Shown: positions 43,872-53,963, counted from the stretch's first letter. The stretch: DNA of 64,000 nucleotides from Bacillota bacterium (GCA_023436585.1 JAEZIN010000011.1:90080-154079), one strand, 5' to 3'. Program-made: numbers and translations. The notes: a model not told the origin generated them from the sequence alone.

Positions 43872-45407
43872 ATGCAGTTCGCGCAGGGCTTTGCGCTGGT
43901 TTCTTCCGCGTTGTTTCTTAGCGGGATGTCTGTCTATGCCCTGATGCACAGAAAGACCGCTGGGGCCATGGAGGTTTGCCTGCTGGGCTTCTTTGCCATC
44001 CTCTGGACTTGTGGGTCCTTTTTTGAGCTGCAAGGGGTTGGCCTTGAGCAGAAGCTGTTCTGGCGGGATATGCAGCAGCTTGGTGTTTTCGGCCTTCCTC
44101 TTTATGCCGTCCGTTTTGCGGCCGCCTATACCATGAGCCGCAGGCTGAAGTGGTTTTTAAGGGCGACAACCATGTATTCCGTACTGACGGTTCTTTTGAT
44201 CTGGACCAATCCGTATCACCATATCATGCGTTCCTCCTATGTGCTGGTGGAAAGCGCGGTATTCGGCCAGAACCTTTTGGTGAAGCAGACGCTGGCCGGC
44301 GTGATACTGGTAGCCTACAATTTTTCCCTGCCCCTGTTTGCCATCCTGATTCTTTTGAACTTTGCCAGAAAGCTGGCGGCGGGCTTTCGCAGGCAGGTGT
44401 ACTGGATCGTGGCAAGCTTTCTTTTTACGTTCACCGCGGCTTTTGTAAAATCGACGTTCCTGGAGGGTATGGGCATCTACCTCCATATAACCGTTTTGTA
44501 CATACCGGGAGCCATCATCCTGTTCCTGTCCCTGTTCCGCTTCCGCTTTTTCGGGCTTTCGCCTATCGCACGTGACAAGGTGTTTGAAGTCCTCAGCCAG
44601 GGCATTCTGGTGATGGACAAGGACGGCATCGTACTGGAGGCCAATTCTGCTGCGCTGCGCGCCGTTCAAGACTACTTTGGCTATATGGGTGCCATCGTGG
44701 GGGCAAAGCTGCAGGATATCCTTTCAGACTCTGCCGCCGGCCGGATATTGGACTCCCGGGAGGAACACCGGGAGGAGATTGCCATATTGAGCTCCTCAGG
44801 GGATGTATACCTGGTTCTGGACTACTATCCCCTGGGCAGCCACCATGAAGGCGGCGTGATGATCCTTAACAATATCACAGGGCAAAGGCAGCAGGAAATG
44901 CGCTTGCGGGAGCAGGCGGACATGGACACGCTGACAGGCGTATTGAACAGGAACGGCTTTGAGCGGGCATACAGGCACATGCGCTCCGTTTTGCACGAAA
45001 AGGGCCAGCCGCTGTCCCTTTTCATGCTGGATATGGATCACTTCAAAAGCATCAACGACACCTACGGCCATGCCATGGGCGATAAGGTGCTCAGGCATTT
45101 TTCGCAGCTTTTGCGGTCTTCTCTCCGGGAAGAGGATATCATCGGCCGCATCGGGGGCGATGAGTTTGCGGTGCTGCTGCCCAATTTGCGCAAGGAGGAC
45201 GCGCTGAAGGTTGCCGAGCGCATATTAAAGAACATGGATGACGCCAGGCTGCCGGATTTGAGCGGGCCGGTAGGTTTTACCGCCAGCATCGGCATCGCGG
45301 AGGATGGGGAGTCGGACATGCATTTAAGCGATGTGCTCACCCAGGCGGACAGCGCGCTGTACCAGGCCAAGCACCAGGACAGGAACCGTGCCGTTATCTA
45401 CGAATAG
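43872..45407 (+). CDS. Membrane diguanylate cyclase with 7TM sensor and PAS-like domain
   Basis: The 511-residue protein starts at ATG 43872, chosen for its Shine-Dalgarno site. Residues 1-225 contain seven hydrophobic helices in the style of the N-terminal 7TM region of histidine-kinase-like sensors. A PAS-like domain follows (ISQGILVMDKDGIVLEANSAAL, about 240-340), then a GGDEF domain with DTLTGVLNRNGFE, DMDHFKSINDTYGHAMGD and the active motif IGGDEF. It should make cyclic di-GMP in response to a membrane signal. An RxxD-type product inhibition site was not evident. It ends in TAG. Confidence 0.9.
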   Translation: MQFAQGFALVSSALFLSGMSVYALMHRKTAGAMEVCLLGFFAILWTCGSFFELQGVGLEQKLFWRDMQQLGVFGLPLYAVRFAAAYTMSRRLKWFLRATTMYSVLTVLLIWTNPYHHIMRSSYVLVESAVFGQNLLVKQTLAGVILVAYNFSLPLFAILILLNFARKLAAGFRRQVYWIVASFLFTFTAAFVKSTFLEGMGIYLHITVLYIPGAIILFLSLFRFRFFGLSPIARDKVFEVLSQGILVMDKDGIVLEANSAALRAVQDYFGYMGAIVGAKLQDILSDSAAGRILDSREEHREEIAILSSSGDVYLVLDYYPLGSHHEGGVMILNNITGQRQQEMRLREQADMDTLTGVLNRNGFERAYRHMRSVLHEKGQPLSLFMLDMDHFKSINDTYGHAMGDKVLRHFSQLLRSSLREEDIIGRIGGDEFAVLLPNLRKEDALKVAERILKNMDDARLPDLSGPVGFTASIGIAEDGESDMHLSDVLTQADSALYQAKHQDRNRAVIYE

Positions 45408-45463
45408 GATCATCATAATATTACGATTGGTTAGGAATCCGCGGGGGACAAGGGAGGGGGGGG

Positions 45464-46012
45464 ATGGGTGTGAAGCGCCTGGGTTTACTGGCAAACGCGC
45501 TGACGGTTTCCCGGATCGTGCTTTCCATCCTTCTGCCGTTTCTGCCGCCGCTTGAGACATCCTTTCTGGTTGTATATGCGGTTTGCGGTGCCACCGATGT
45601 GCTGGACGGGATGCTGGCCCGCAAGGCGAACGCCCAAAGCAGGCTGGGCGCCAGGCTGGATTCCGCAGCCGATTTTGTGCTGGCGGCGGCGATGCTCTTT
45701 TCGCTGTATCCGGTGGTGAAGGTTCCATGGGAGGTCCTTTTCTTCATCGCGGTCATCGCCGGTATCCGCCTGGCTTCGGCTGCCGTGTCCCGGATGAAGT
45801 ACAGAACATTCGCGTCGCTGCACACCTATGCAAACAAGCTGACGGGTATATTGCTTTTTTTGTTTCCCTTCTCACTTAAGGTATGGAAGCCCTTGGTGTC
45901 CGTATGGATATTGTGCGGTGTGGCGGCACTTTCGGCCACGGAGGAACTGCTGATACAGGTACGGTCAAAATCGTTGGACCTGGACAGGAAAAGCATATTT
46001 TCAAAGGAATAA
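45464..46012 (+). CDS. CDP-alcohol phosphatidyltransferase
   Basis: The 182-residue membrane protein has the family signature D-G-x2-A-R-x8-G-x3-D-x3-D, seen as DVLDGMLARKANAQSRLGARLDSAAD (about 45-70), with hydrophobic helices around it. It would transfer a phosphatidyl group from CDP-diacylglycerol to an alcohol; PgsA- or PssA-like activity cannot be separated from sequence alone. A G-rich stretch upstream (GGGAGGGGGGG) includes the ribosome binding site. Confidence 0.85.
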   Translation: MGVKRLGLLANALTVSRIVLSILLPFLPPLETSFLVVYAVCGATDVLDGMLARKANAQSRLGARLDSAADFVLAAAMLFSLYPVVKVPWEVLFFIAVIAGIRLASAAVSRMKYRTFASLHTYANKLTGILLFLFPFSLKVWKPLVSVWILCGVAALSATEELLIQVRSKSLDLDRKSIFSKE

Positions 46013-46023
46013 AGGCGAAGCGA

Positions 46024-46055
46024 AAAGGGGAAGGGCGAACGTGCCCTTCCCCTTT
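46024..46055. terminator. Bidirectional terminator between convergent genes
   Basis: AAAGGGGAAGGGC and GCCCTTCCCCTTT enclose a 6-base loop: a 13-bp stem between the phosphatidyltransferase and thrS. Confidence 0.82.
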
Positions 46056-46088
46056 GATATGATGTTGCCCGGTTAACGCGGGGATGGA

Positions 46089-48029
46089 TTATACATCCAG
46101 CTTCTTGGTGGCCACATCCAGCAGCAGCTTTTGCAGAATTTCATCCACGCCCATGGCGCCCAGATTGGCACCCTTGCGGTCGCGGACGGTGGCTGTCTTC
46201 GTTTCCACTTCCTGATCGCCCAGTACCAGCATATAGGGCGTTTTCTCCATCTGCGCTTCCCTTACCTTAAAGCCAATCTTTTCGTTGCGCTTGTCGATTT
46301 CCACCCGGAGCCCGGCCTGGGAAAGCTTCCTTGCGATTTCGTCGGCCCATTCGTCCGCCCGCTCGGTGATGGTGAGCACCTTCACCTGGGTGGGGCTGAG
46401 CCACAGGGGCATGGCGCCGGCAAACTTCTCAATCAAAAGGGCCAGCGTGCGCTCATAGCAGCCGATGGAGGTGCGGTGGATGACGATGGGGTGCTTTTTC
46501 AGGCCATCCTTGTCGGTGTATTCCATTTGGAAGCGCTCGGCAAGCTGGAAGTCGATCTGGATGGTGATCATGGTGTCTTCCTTGCCCCAGACGTTCTTGA
46601 TCTGAATATCCAGCTTGGGGCCGTAGAAGGCGGCTTCGCCAACCGCTTCCACGTACGGTATCTCCATATGGTCCAGGATGCGCCGCATGAAAGCCTGCGT
46701 CTCCTCCCAGGACTTAGGATCGCCGATATATTTTTCCTTGTTGTTGGGGTCCCATTTGCTGAAGCGGTAAGAAACATCGGAATCCAGCCCCAGGGTCTTG
46801 AGCATGAACTGGGCCAGATCGAGGCAGCCGCGGAATTCGTCCTCCACCTGGTCGGGGGTGCAGGCCAGGTGCGCTTCGGATATGGTGAACTGGCGCACGC
46901 GGATCAGGCCGTGCATTTCGCCGGAAGACTCGTTGCGGAACAGCGTGCTTGTTTCCGAAAGCCGCATGGGCAGGTCGCGGTAGGAACGCGTCTTGTTCAA
47001 AAACACCTGGAACTGGAAGGGGCAGGTCATGGGCCGCAGGGCGAAGACCTCGCCTTCCGCCTCCGGGTCACCCATGATGAACATGCCTTCCCTGTAATGG
47101 TCCCAGTGGCCGGAAATTTTGTACAGGTCGCGCTTGGCCATCAAGGGCGTCTTGGTGAGCATATAGCCACGGCGCTGCTCCTCATCCTCCACAAAGCGCT
47201 GCAAAAGCTGGATGACCCTGGTGCCCTTGGGCAGCATGATGGGCAGGCCCTGGCCGATATAATCGACGGTTGTGAAATATTCAAGCTCTCGGCCCAGTTT
47301 GTTGTGGTCGCGCTTGCGGGCTTCTTCCTGCTGGGCAAGATACGTGTCCAGCGCCTCTTTGGATTCAAAGGCCGTGCCGTATACGCGCTGGAGCATTTTG
47401 TTTTTCTCGCTGCCGCGCCAGTAGGCGCCGGCCACCTGGGTCAGCTTGAAGGCCTTGACCTTGCCTGTGGAGGGAAGGTGCGGGCCGGCGCAAAGGTCCA
47501 CAAAATCGCCCTGCTTATAAAAGGAGATCACCGCGTCCTCGGGCAGGTCGTTGATTAATTCCACCTTGTAGGCTTCGCCCCTGCTTTCCATCAGGGCGAT
47601 GGCTTCCTGACGGGGCAGCTCAAACCGCTCCAGCCGGTCGTTTTTCTTGGTGATCCTGGACATTTCCTTTTCAATGTGCGCCAGGTCCTCCGGAGAAAAG
47701 GCTTCGTCCACATCAAAGTCATAGTAGAAGCCGCTGTCGATGGCCGGGCCGATGGCCAGCTTTGCCTTGGGGAACAGCGTTTTGACGGCCTGGGCCAGTA
47801 CATGGGAGGCGGTGTGGCGCAGTGCGCGGCGTCCGGCCTCGTCCTCAAAGGTCAAAATCTGAAGATCACAGTCTTCCTGGATGGGCTGCCACAGCTCAAT
47901 GATTTTTTCACCGTTGACCCTGGCGCACAGTGCGCTTTTTTTGAGGTCCTGGCTGATTTGCCCCGCGATATCCAGGGCTGTGACGCCTTTGTCAAATTCC
48001 CGGATGTTTCCCTGCAAGGTGATTTTCAT
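46089..48029 (-). CDS. thrS: Threonyl-tRNA synthetase
   Basis: I start at ATG 48029 because AAAGGAGG stands upstream; an extended frame runs into the leader. The 646-residue enzyme has an N-terminal TGS domain (MKITLQGNIREFDKGV), the editing domain with RHTASHVLAQAVKTLFP (H-x3-H) and a CAGPH motif, then the class II catalytic core (RPMTCPFQFQVF, LIRVRQFTISEAH, IHRTSIGCYERTLALLIE) and the anticodon-binding domain. It charges tRNA-Thr. A T-box leader controls it. Confidence 0.97.
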   Translation of the reverse strand: MKITLQGNIREFDKGVTALDIAGQISQDLKKSALCARVNGEKIIELWQPIQEDCDLQILTFEDEAGRRALRHTASHVLAQAVKTLFPKAKLAIGPAIDSGFYYDFDVDEAFSPEDLAHIEKEMSRITKKNDRLERFELPRQEAIALMESRGEAYKVELINDLPEDAVISFYKQGDFVDLCAGPHLPSTGKVKAFKLTQVAGAYWRGSEKNKMLQRVYGTAFESKEALDTYLAQQEEARKRDHNKLGRELEYFTTVDYIGQGLPIMLPKGTRVIQLLQRFVEDEEQRRGYMLTKTPLMAKRDLYKISGHWDHYREGMFIMGDPEAEGEVFALRPMTCPFQFQVFLNKTRSYRDLPMRLSETSTLFRNESSGEMHGLIRVRQFTISEAHLACTPDQVEDEFRGCLDLAQFMLKTLGLDSDVSYRFSKWDPNNKEKYIGDPKSWEETQAFMRRILDHMEIPYVEAVGEAAFYGPKLDIQIKNVWGKEDTMITIQIDFQLAERFQMEYTDKDGLKKHPIVIHRTSIGCYERTLALLIEKFAGAMPLWLSPTQVKVLTITERADEWADEIARKLSQAGLRVEIDKRNEKIGFKVREAQMEKTPYMLVLGDQEVETKTATVRDRKGANLGAMGVDEILQKLLLDVATKKLDV

Positions 48030-48073
48030 TTCGATATCCTCCTTTTTATGGGCTCGCAAGGCCTTGGACAAAC

Positions 48074-48284
48074 AAAAAATCCGCCCCGATGCCGGGACGG
48101 ATGAATATCCGCGGTTCCACCCTGCTTGCAAAACCTCTCATTTGACGCTGTATCGCGCGCCACGCGCCTCGGTCGAAGGATGGTATCCCGCCGCGTCTGC
48201 CGGAAGGCGCTTTCAGCCGTGGCGCCTGCTCTCTTTGCGGTGAATTGCGGGGGCTTGTTCCTTGTCATCCCGTGGATTATGGGT
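48074..48284 (-). promoter_or_regulatory. T-box riboswitch of thrS
   Basis: On the minus strand the leader contains the T-box sequence GGGTGGAACCGCGG (48109-48122), the antiterminator element that pairs with the acceptor end of uncharged tRNA. It is followed by a terminator stem CCGTCCCG-GCAT-CGGGGCGG and ATTTTTT (48074-48100). Upstream stems (about 48140-48240) should form stem I. A threonine specifier ACC is possible near 48185 but I could not fix it. Uncharged tRNA-Thr should prevent termination. Confidence 0.88.
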
Positions 48285-48314
48285 AGTATATGCCCGCAGG
48301 CTCGGGTCTGTCAA
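48285..48314 (-). promoter_or_regulatory. Promoter of the thrS leader
   Basis: On the minus strand, TTGACA (48309-48314), 18 bases, TATACT (48285-48290), directly ahead of the T-box leader. Confidence 0.72.
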
Positions 48315-48334
48315 TGCCTTTTTAGCAAAATTGT

Positions 48335-50605
48335 TTATTTCCTGTTTTTCCTGCGGACAAAGGCCCGGTAGGCCCGGAAACGCGCCTTCTGCAGTACGTT
48401 CCGGGGCTGATACAGGCTGGCAAACGTCTCTTTCGCCACGGCGATGTCGCCTTCCTGCACGGGATGGCGGCTGTACTGGCTTAGGCACAGCGCTTCCGCC
48501 ATGGGCAGCAGGGGATGGGGATATCTATTGAGTCCATCCAGCCTGGCGGCAAAGGCCAGGGGCGACTCGGACGGCGCGGGCTTTTGCCTGTCCAGCAGCA
48601 ACAGATCGTATATGCCGCCGATGTAGGCGTTCATGGCGTCTTTTTCATTCTTCGCCCGGCGGGCTTTGTAGGCGGGCGTCGACATGCGCAGCCTCAAATA
48701 TACCGCGCCGGCGGCAGCCAGTATCAGCAGGATCCACCATGGGAAGGGATTGTCGGGCGGCGGCTCATCCGGCGGGCTGTCCGGTGGCTCGATGGTGGGT
48801 TCCGGGGAGGGGGTGGGGGATTCCTCCGGTTCGTTGGAGGGCTCCGGGGATTCCTCGTTGGGTGCCGGTGTCGGTGTGGGCGTAGGCTCAGGGGAATTTT
48901 CTGGGCTCGGGCTGGGGGAAGGCTCCGGCGGCGGGCTCTCCTCCGGCGGCGTGTTCTCCTGCTGCTGGGGCGGCGTGGCGTCAAAGGGCAGCCAGCCAAA
49001 GCCGCTGAAATAGACTTCGGTCCAGGCGTGGGCGTTGAGCCCGGTCACCCTGGCGATGCCGGATTCATTGGGCTGCGCCAGATACCCTTCCACATACCTT
49101 GCCGGCAAGCCTACCATGCGGCAGAGGACTGTCATTGCGGAAGCGAAGTAGGTGCAATAGCCTTCCTTGCCCTTGAGCAAAAAGAAGGTCACAAAGTCGA
49201 TGTTGCTGGGCGGCGCCTGGGCATCCAGGGTGTAGCTGTAATACCGGGAGAGGTAGTTCTTGATGGCCAGGGCCTTGTCGTACGGTGTTTGATAGTTTGC
49301 GGTGATTTGGTTCGCCTTTTCGAACACCTGCTGTTCCAGGTGGCTGGGCAGGACCAAATACTTCTCCGCAAGGTTGGCAAAATTCGCGTCAGGCGTCCCC
49401 TGCGCGGCATCCACCAGCGTGCCAAGCCCGGGATCGCCGCCCTGGAAAAGGGCCGCCTCCATGGTATAGGTGTCCTCGGGCTGAAGGTCCCTGGTGATGA
49501 ACAGCTCCGACGCGTTGTTGAAATAGACGACCATGTCGTTTCTTGTGGACAGGTCCTTAAGGCGCTGGGGCGTAAACAGGGTGGACGTCCCGGCGTTTTT
49601 CATAGTGACGGAAACCTTTTGCCGGGAAAGGAAGGACGACGCCCCGTTCAAATTTGTATTGGGAAGGTTGCTGTCAAGCAGCGTGTCGCGAAGTGAGCGC
49701 CACCTGGGGGAGATATATAAATACCTCCGCCCGCCGGTGGTATCCCTCCACATGCGGCCGGTGTACTCATCCTTGATGGCACCGCGCAGGAGCGTGTTTT
49801 TCGAAGTCTCCACCATCATGACCAAATGGTCGGTGGGGTTGGCGGGGCCGCCCAATTGGCTTGGCCCTTCCGGGTAATACCCTTCCGAAGACAGGGAGAA
49901 AACGTTCCGGGGCTCGGTAAAAAACAGATAGTCGTATATGGTGCGGCGCACATCCTCGGCGAACTGCTCCATGGGCTTTACGGCCACACGGCCGGAAGGC
50001 AGAAGCAAAAACGCCAGTGCCACCGCGGCAACGGCGATGGGCATGACGCGGCGGGCCGGAAGGTCCTCATGGATATTGCGGGAATACAGCACCACCAGCG
50101 CCACAAGCGCCGGCAAGCTGAACAATAAAAGCTCCTGGCGGCCGGAAAACCATACGCCCATCATGACCAGCAGGATCATGCCCAGCGCCGGATAAAATCC
50201 CGCGCCGCGCATGCAAAGGAAATATGATACAACGGAAAATATCAGCGCAATCAGGATGGATGCCGGCGCGGCGTACAGGGGAAGCGCGTCCCGCTGGCCG
50301 GACAGCGTAAGGTACAGCGCCTTGCCCACCTGCACGGCGGAGGAGAAAAGGAACCCACCGCCGGGGGATAGCAGCATATCCGCGCCCAGCCAGATGACAA
50401 GCCCGCCTAGCAGGAACCATCTGAAGCGGCGGGCCATGGAAAAGAGGGACAGCACCGCCGTAACAGCAGCGCAGGTGAGCAATGCGGCCGGCCACAATGC
50501 CTGGATCGGCAGCACCAGCACCAGCGGCAGCGTCAGCCCCGCGGACAAAAGGAAGGACAGCCCGGCCCTGGAAAAGACTTCGCCCATCTTTTCATTTTTG
50601 CGCAT
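48335..50605 (-). CDS. Membrane transglutaminase-like protein
   Basis: The 756-residue protein has an N-terminal bundle of hydrophobic helices (about 1-210), an extracytoplasmic part with the transglutaminase core (EGYCTYFASAMTVLCRMVGLPARYVEGYL, then GLNAHAWTEVYFSGFGWLPFDATP; Cys, His and Asp triad), a Pro/Glu/Ser/Thr-rich linker (about 565-640), one more helix and a cytoplasmic tail with a DUF4129-like end. It follows a DUF58 gene and a MoxR gene, the widespread MoxR-DUF58-transglutaminase set. The role is unknown in detail. AAGGAGG precedes the ATG. Confidence 0.88.
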   Translation of the reverse strand: MRKNEKMGEVFSRAGLSFLLSAGLTLPLVLVLPIQALWPAALLTCAAVTAVLSLFSMARRFRWFLLGGLVIWLGADMLLSPGGGFLFSSAVQVGKALYLTLSGQRDALPLYAAPASILIALIFSVVSYFLCMRGAGFYPALGMILLVMMGVWFSGRQELLLFSLPALVALVVLYSRNIHEDLPARRVMPIAVAAVALAFLLLPSGRVAVKPMEQFAEDVRRTIYDYLFFTEPRNVFSLSSEGYYPEGPSQLGGPANPTDHLVMMVETSKNTLLRGAIKDEYTGRMWRDTTGGRRYLYISPRWRSLRDTLLDSNLPNTNLNGASSFLSRQKVSVTMKNAGTSTLFTPQRLKDLSTRNDMVVYFNNASELFITRDLQPEDTYTMEAALFQGGDPGLGTLVDAAQGTPDANFANLAEKYLVLPSHLEQQVFEKANQITANYQTPYDKALAIKNYLSRYYSYTLDAQAPPSNIDFVTFFLLKGKEGYCTYFASAMTVLCRMVGLPARYVEGYLAQPNESGIARVTGLNAHAWTEVYFSGFGWLPFDATPPQQQENTPPEESPPPEPSPSPSPENSPEPTPTPTPAPNEESPEPSNEPEESPTPSPEPTIEPPDSPPDEPPPDNPFPWWILLILAAAGAVYLRLRMSTPAYKARRAKNEKDAMNAYIGGIYDLLLLDRQKPAPSESPLAFAARLDGLNRYPHPLLPMAEALCLSQYSRHPVQEGDIAVAKETFASLYQPRNVLQKARFRAYRAFVRRKNRK

Positions 50606-50662
50606 GGGAGGCCCTCCTTTCTTTATATGGAATCGAAAAAAATGACGCAGTTGTTTTCACGG

Positions 50663-51823
50663 CTAGCTTTCGCTCGGCGTTACGTAACAAACCTCAATGG
50701 TATTTTGCTGAAGACGGCTGATGACGGGCAGCAGAGCCGGGTTTTCCGGCGAGAAGGTGACCAGGTACAGCCTGACGGAAGGGCCCATCCGCCTAATCCT
50801 GATGATCATGTCCGCCAGGGTGGAATTGAGCCTGGAGGTGATGACCACCGTTGCCCCGGTGCGGCGCATGCGGCGTGTTTCCAGCAGCAGCACCCGCTCG
50901 AACCGTTCCGATTGGGAAAAGTCCAGCCGCGCCAGCTCCTCCAATAAGGCAGGCGCGCCCATGCTCTTGTCGTACTCCACAGGCCGCTTGCCGAGTAGCG
51001 GCAGCCGAACGGGATGGTCGCCCCGCATTTGCCGGAGCACCACCGACGCCGCCGTTTCGCAAAGCGCGTCCTGCAAAAAGGACATGGCCTGGGGCTTGGG
51101 TGCTTCGGGCACCGAAGGCGGCGCGCAGTCCAATAATACCAGCGCGTCCGGCAGGGCGGGCTCCTCAAAGCGGCGCACCATCAGCTCCCGCTTGCGCATA
51201 CTCAATTTCCAGTGAATTTTCTTCAGCGGGTCGCCGGGTTGGTATTGCCGCACATCGGAAGGCGTGGTAGGATCCTCCCGTGCCCTGGCCAGCGTTTCCA
51301 GGCCCGCGTCTCCCGGGCTGAACTTCAAAGGCTCCACCTCAAAGGGAAGCGGGAGCACCATCAAATCCAGGAGCGGCGTTTCCGGAAGGAGCCTGCGGGA
51401 AAAAAATCCGAACACATCTTCCACCAAGTAGCTTTGTACGCCTTGCGGGAACACGCCGACGTGCGATGTGGAAAACCTGTAGGATAGCCGCTGGCTTTTG
51501 CGGCTGGAGAAGGGAAGCCGCGTCAGTACAGGCGGCTCGCCCGGCGCGGCGGAAAGCGTGATGGTGATGGGGGCAATGGGCAGAAAGCCCCTGTGCTTGA
51601 CCACAACCTCCAGCAAGACGGTTTCGCCCCGCTGCACGCGCTGGCTGGACAGCGTATGAGACACGCTGGCGGACCGGCCGGCCATCGTTACGCTGAGTAA
51701 CGACAAAACAGCCATGGCGGCAAGCAGCACGGCAAAAAGCAGATAGATTTTACTGCCTGTGGACAGCGCGGCCAGCAGGCAGGAAACAAGCACCGCAAGG
51801 AGGGTCAAAAGGCGGGATCTCAT
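50663..51823 (-). CDS. DUF58 protein
   Basis: The 386-residue protein has two N-terminal membrane helices (about 5-45), a beta-rich domain (QRGETVLLEVVVKHRGF) and the DUF58 core DPTTPSDVRQYQPGDPLKKIHWKLSMRKRELMVRRFEE, followed by a VWA-like segment DALVLLDCAP. It overlaps the moxR gene by four bases. MoxR ATPases act as chaperones for VWA/DUF58 partners, so the two are probably one functional unit. Confidence 0.87.
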   Translation of the reverse strand: MRSRLLTLLAVLVSCLLAALSTGSKIYLLFAVLLAAMAVLSLLSVTMAGRSASVSHTLSSQRVQRGETVLLEVVVKHRGFLPIAPITITLSAAPGEPPVLTRLPFSSRKSQRLSYRFSTSHVGVFPQGVQSYLVEDVFGFFSRRLLPETPLLDLMVLPLPFEVEPLKFSPGDAGLETLARAREDPTTPSDVRQYQPGDPLKKIHWKLSMRKRELMVRRFEEPALPDALVLLDCAPPSVPEAPKPQAMSFLQDALCETAASVVLRQMRGDHPVRLPLLGKRPVEYDKSMGAPALLEELARLDFSQSERFERVLLLETRRMRRTGATVVITSRLNSTLADMIIRIRRMGPSVRLYLVTFSPENPALLPVISRLQQNTIEVCYVTPSES

Positions 51824-52767
51824 GGCAGCTTCACGGGCACCGGCACGTTTTCCATGATGGTTAAAAGAACCCGCTCGGAGGTGATGCCCTTCATCCTGGC
51901 TTCGGGATTCAGAATCAGCCGGTGGGTAAGAACAGGCAGCGCCATATGCTGCACATCCTCCGGAAGGATGAAGTCACGGCCGTCCAGCAGCGCGCAGGCC
52001 TGGGCAGCGCGGATCAGGGCGATGGCCCCGCGGGGGGAGCCGCCCAATTGCAAAGATGGATGGTTGCGCGTCTGGGCCATGATGTTGGCCACATAGCTTC
52101 GCACTTCCTTGGAACAGTAGATGGTGCCTACCATTTCCTGCAGCTCCACCACTTCCTGGGCGGTGCACACAGGCTCCAAAGTTACAAGCGGCGTCACCTG
52201 GCCGCTGTAGCGCTCCAATACATCCATTTCTTCTTCAATGGAGGGGTAGCCGATGGAGATGCGAAGGAAAAACCGGTCCATTTGCGCTTCCGGCAGGGGA
52301 TAAGTGCCCACGAATTCCACCGGATTCTGGGTGGCCAGCACGATGAAGGGGCGGGGCAGGGGGTGGGTGATGCCGTCCACCGTGACCTGGTATTCTTCCA
52401 TGACCTCCAGCAGGCTGGACTGCGTCTTGGGCGAAGTACGGTTGATCTCGTCCGCCAGAACCACCTGGCTCATGACGGCGCCGGGCTTGAAATCCATTTC
52501 CCCTGTTTGAAAGTTGGCCATGGTAAAGCCGGTGATGTCGCTGGGCATTACGTCCGGTGTGAACTGGATGCGCTTGAAGGAACAGTCCAGGGATTTGGCC
52601 AGCGCGCTGGCCAGCGTGGTCTTGCCCACGCCGGGCACGTCCTCAATGAGCACGTGGCCCTTGCACAAAAGCGCGATCAGGGCGTATTCAATGGCTTCGT
52701 CCTTGCCGACGATGACCTTGCGGATGTTCTGCTGAAGGGCACGGATAACGCGCCGCGGCTGCTGCAT
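51820..52767 (-). CDS. MoxR-family AAA+ ATPase
   Basis: The 315-residue protein has Walker A GVGKTT (about 45-50), Walker B VVLADEINR, a sensor region VLATQNPVE, and the lid with GGSPRGAIALIRAAQACALLDGR and DVQHMALPVLTHR, all typical of MoxR/RavA-like ATPases. It heads the operon with the DUF58 and transglutaminase genes and diverges from birA. Confidence 0.92.
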   Translation of the reverse strand: MQQPRRVIRALQQNIRKVIVGKDEAIEYALIALLCKGHVLIEDVPGVGKTTLASALAKSLDCSFKRIQFTPDVMPSDITGFTMANFQTGEMDFKPGAVMSQVVLADEINRTSPKTQSSLLEVMEEYQVTVDGITHPLPRPFIVLATQNPVEFVGTYPLPEAQMDRFFLRISIGYPSIEEEMDVLERYSGQVTPLVTLEPVCTAQEVVELQEMVGTIYCSKEVRSYVANIMAQTRNHPSLQLGGSPRGAIALIRAAQACALLDGRDFILPEDVQHMALPVLTHRLILNPEARMKGITSERVLLTIMENVPVPVKLP

Positions 52768-52988
52768 ACGGTTACTCTCCTTTTATTCCTGCTTGTCCAT
52801 TCACAATGGCAGCAGGCTGACAAAAGCCCAATTCAGTATAGCGGATTCCACCCTGTTTTACAAGCACTTGAAAAATCAGGGAGCCGCGGGTAAAATACAG
52901 GTGTGAATGTATAAGATGTAGTTTACCCTGGATGCTGGAAAAAATGTAAGGTCTGTAAAGAAGCCTTGCCAACGGAGGGAGGCCTTTT

Positions 52989-53963
52989 GTGGACGGTTTG
53001 CTGGAAATGCTGGCGGCGGAGGAATTTGTGTCCGGCGAGGAGCTGAGCCGGCGGCTTGGCGTTACCCGCGCCGCGGTCTGGAAGCGCATGGAATCGCTTC
53101 GGGAGCAGGGGTATATGATTGAGAGCGCGGGGAAAAAAGGGTACCATCTGGTACAGCCGGAGGATTCCCTTCTGCCCGTATTCGTAAAAAAGGGCCTGGC
53201 CACTTTGTGGGCGGGGCAGCCGCCCATGATCTATTGTCAAAGCATGACATCCACCAATATTGTTCTTAAGCAGGCTGCGGAAAACGGCGCTGCCCACGGC
53301 ACAGTGGCGCTGTGCGAGGAGCAGACTGCGGGCCGAGGTCGGAGGGGCCGGGGGTGGGTATCCCCCATGGGGCAGGGCTTGTGGGTTTCGCTCCTGATAA
53401 GGCCTGCGCTTGTGCCCGGTATGGCGCAGCTGATCACGTTTACCGCGGCGCTGGCCATGGCCGAGGCGGTGGAAGATACAACGGGGCTGGATATCCGGAT
53501 CAAGTGGCCCAATGACCTGGTGCTCCAAGGGAAAAAGGTGTGCGGCATATTGCTGGAGCTTTCCGGCGACGCCGAGGCCATATCCTATGTCGTGGTGGGA
53601 ACCGGACTGAATGTGGGGATTGAGGCGTATCCGCCGGAGCTTCAAGACAGCGCTGTTTCCCTTCAGGCCGTGCTTGGCCATCCAGTGGAAAGAGCGCCCA
53701 TTTTGCGGGCCTATCTTGCGGCGATGGAGCGGCACATGGAAAGCCTTACGCGGCGGGGCCTGCCCGGTATTTTGCCGGCGTATGAGCGGAAAAGCTGCAC
53801 CCTGAAGCAAGCTGTGAGAGTATTAGGCAGCGGGGAAGAATTTGCCGGTACTGCCACCGGCCTGGATGAAAACGGGGCACTGCTGGTAAGAATGGAAGAC
53901 GGGACCATCCGCCGTGTACTGGCGGGGGATGTATCGGTCAGGGGAGTGATGGGATATGTCTGA
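52989..53963 (+). CDS. birA: Biotin--protein ligase / biotin repressor
   Basis: GTG start at 52989 behind GGAGGGAGG. The 324-residue protein has an N-terminal winged helix (GEELSRRLGVTRAAVWKRMESLREQGY), the catalytic domain with GRGRRGRGWVSPMGQGLWVS (biotin-binding loop) and IKWPNDL, and a small C-terminal domain (GVRVLGSGEEFAGTATG-like). It activates biotin to biotinyl-AMP, loads it on carboxylases, and may repress biotin genes. It overlaps the next gene by eight bases. The 52768-52988 gap holds the divergent start regions with no promoter I can fix. Confidence 0.93.
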   Translation: MDGLLEMLAAEEFVSGEELSRRLGVTRAAVWKRMESLREQGYMIESAGKKGYHLVQPEDSLLPVFVKKGLATLWAGQPPMIYCQSMTSTNIVLKQAAENGAAHGTVALCEEQTAGRGRRGRGWVSPMGQGLWVSLLIRPALVPGMAQLITFTAALAMAEAVEDTTGLDIRIKWPNDLVLQGKKVCGILLELSGDAEAISYVVVGTGLNVGIEAYPPELQDSAVSLQAVLGHPVERAPILRAYLAAMERHMESLTRRGLPGILPAYERKSCTLKQAVRVLGSGEEFAGTATGLDENGALLVRMEDGTIRRVLAGDVSVRGVMGYV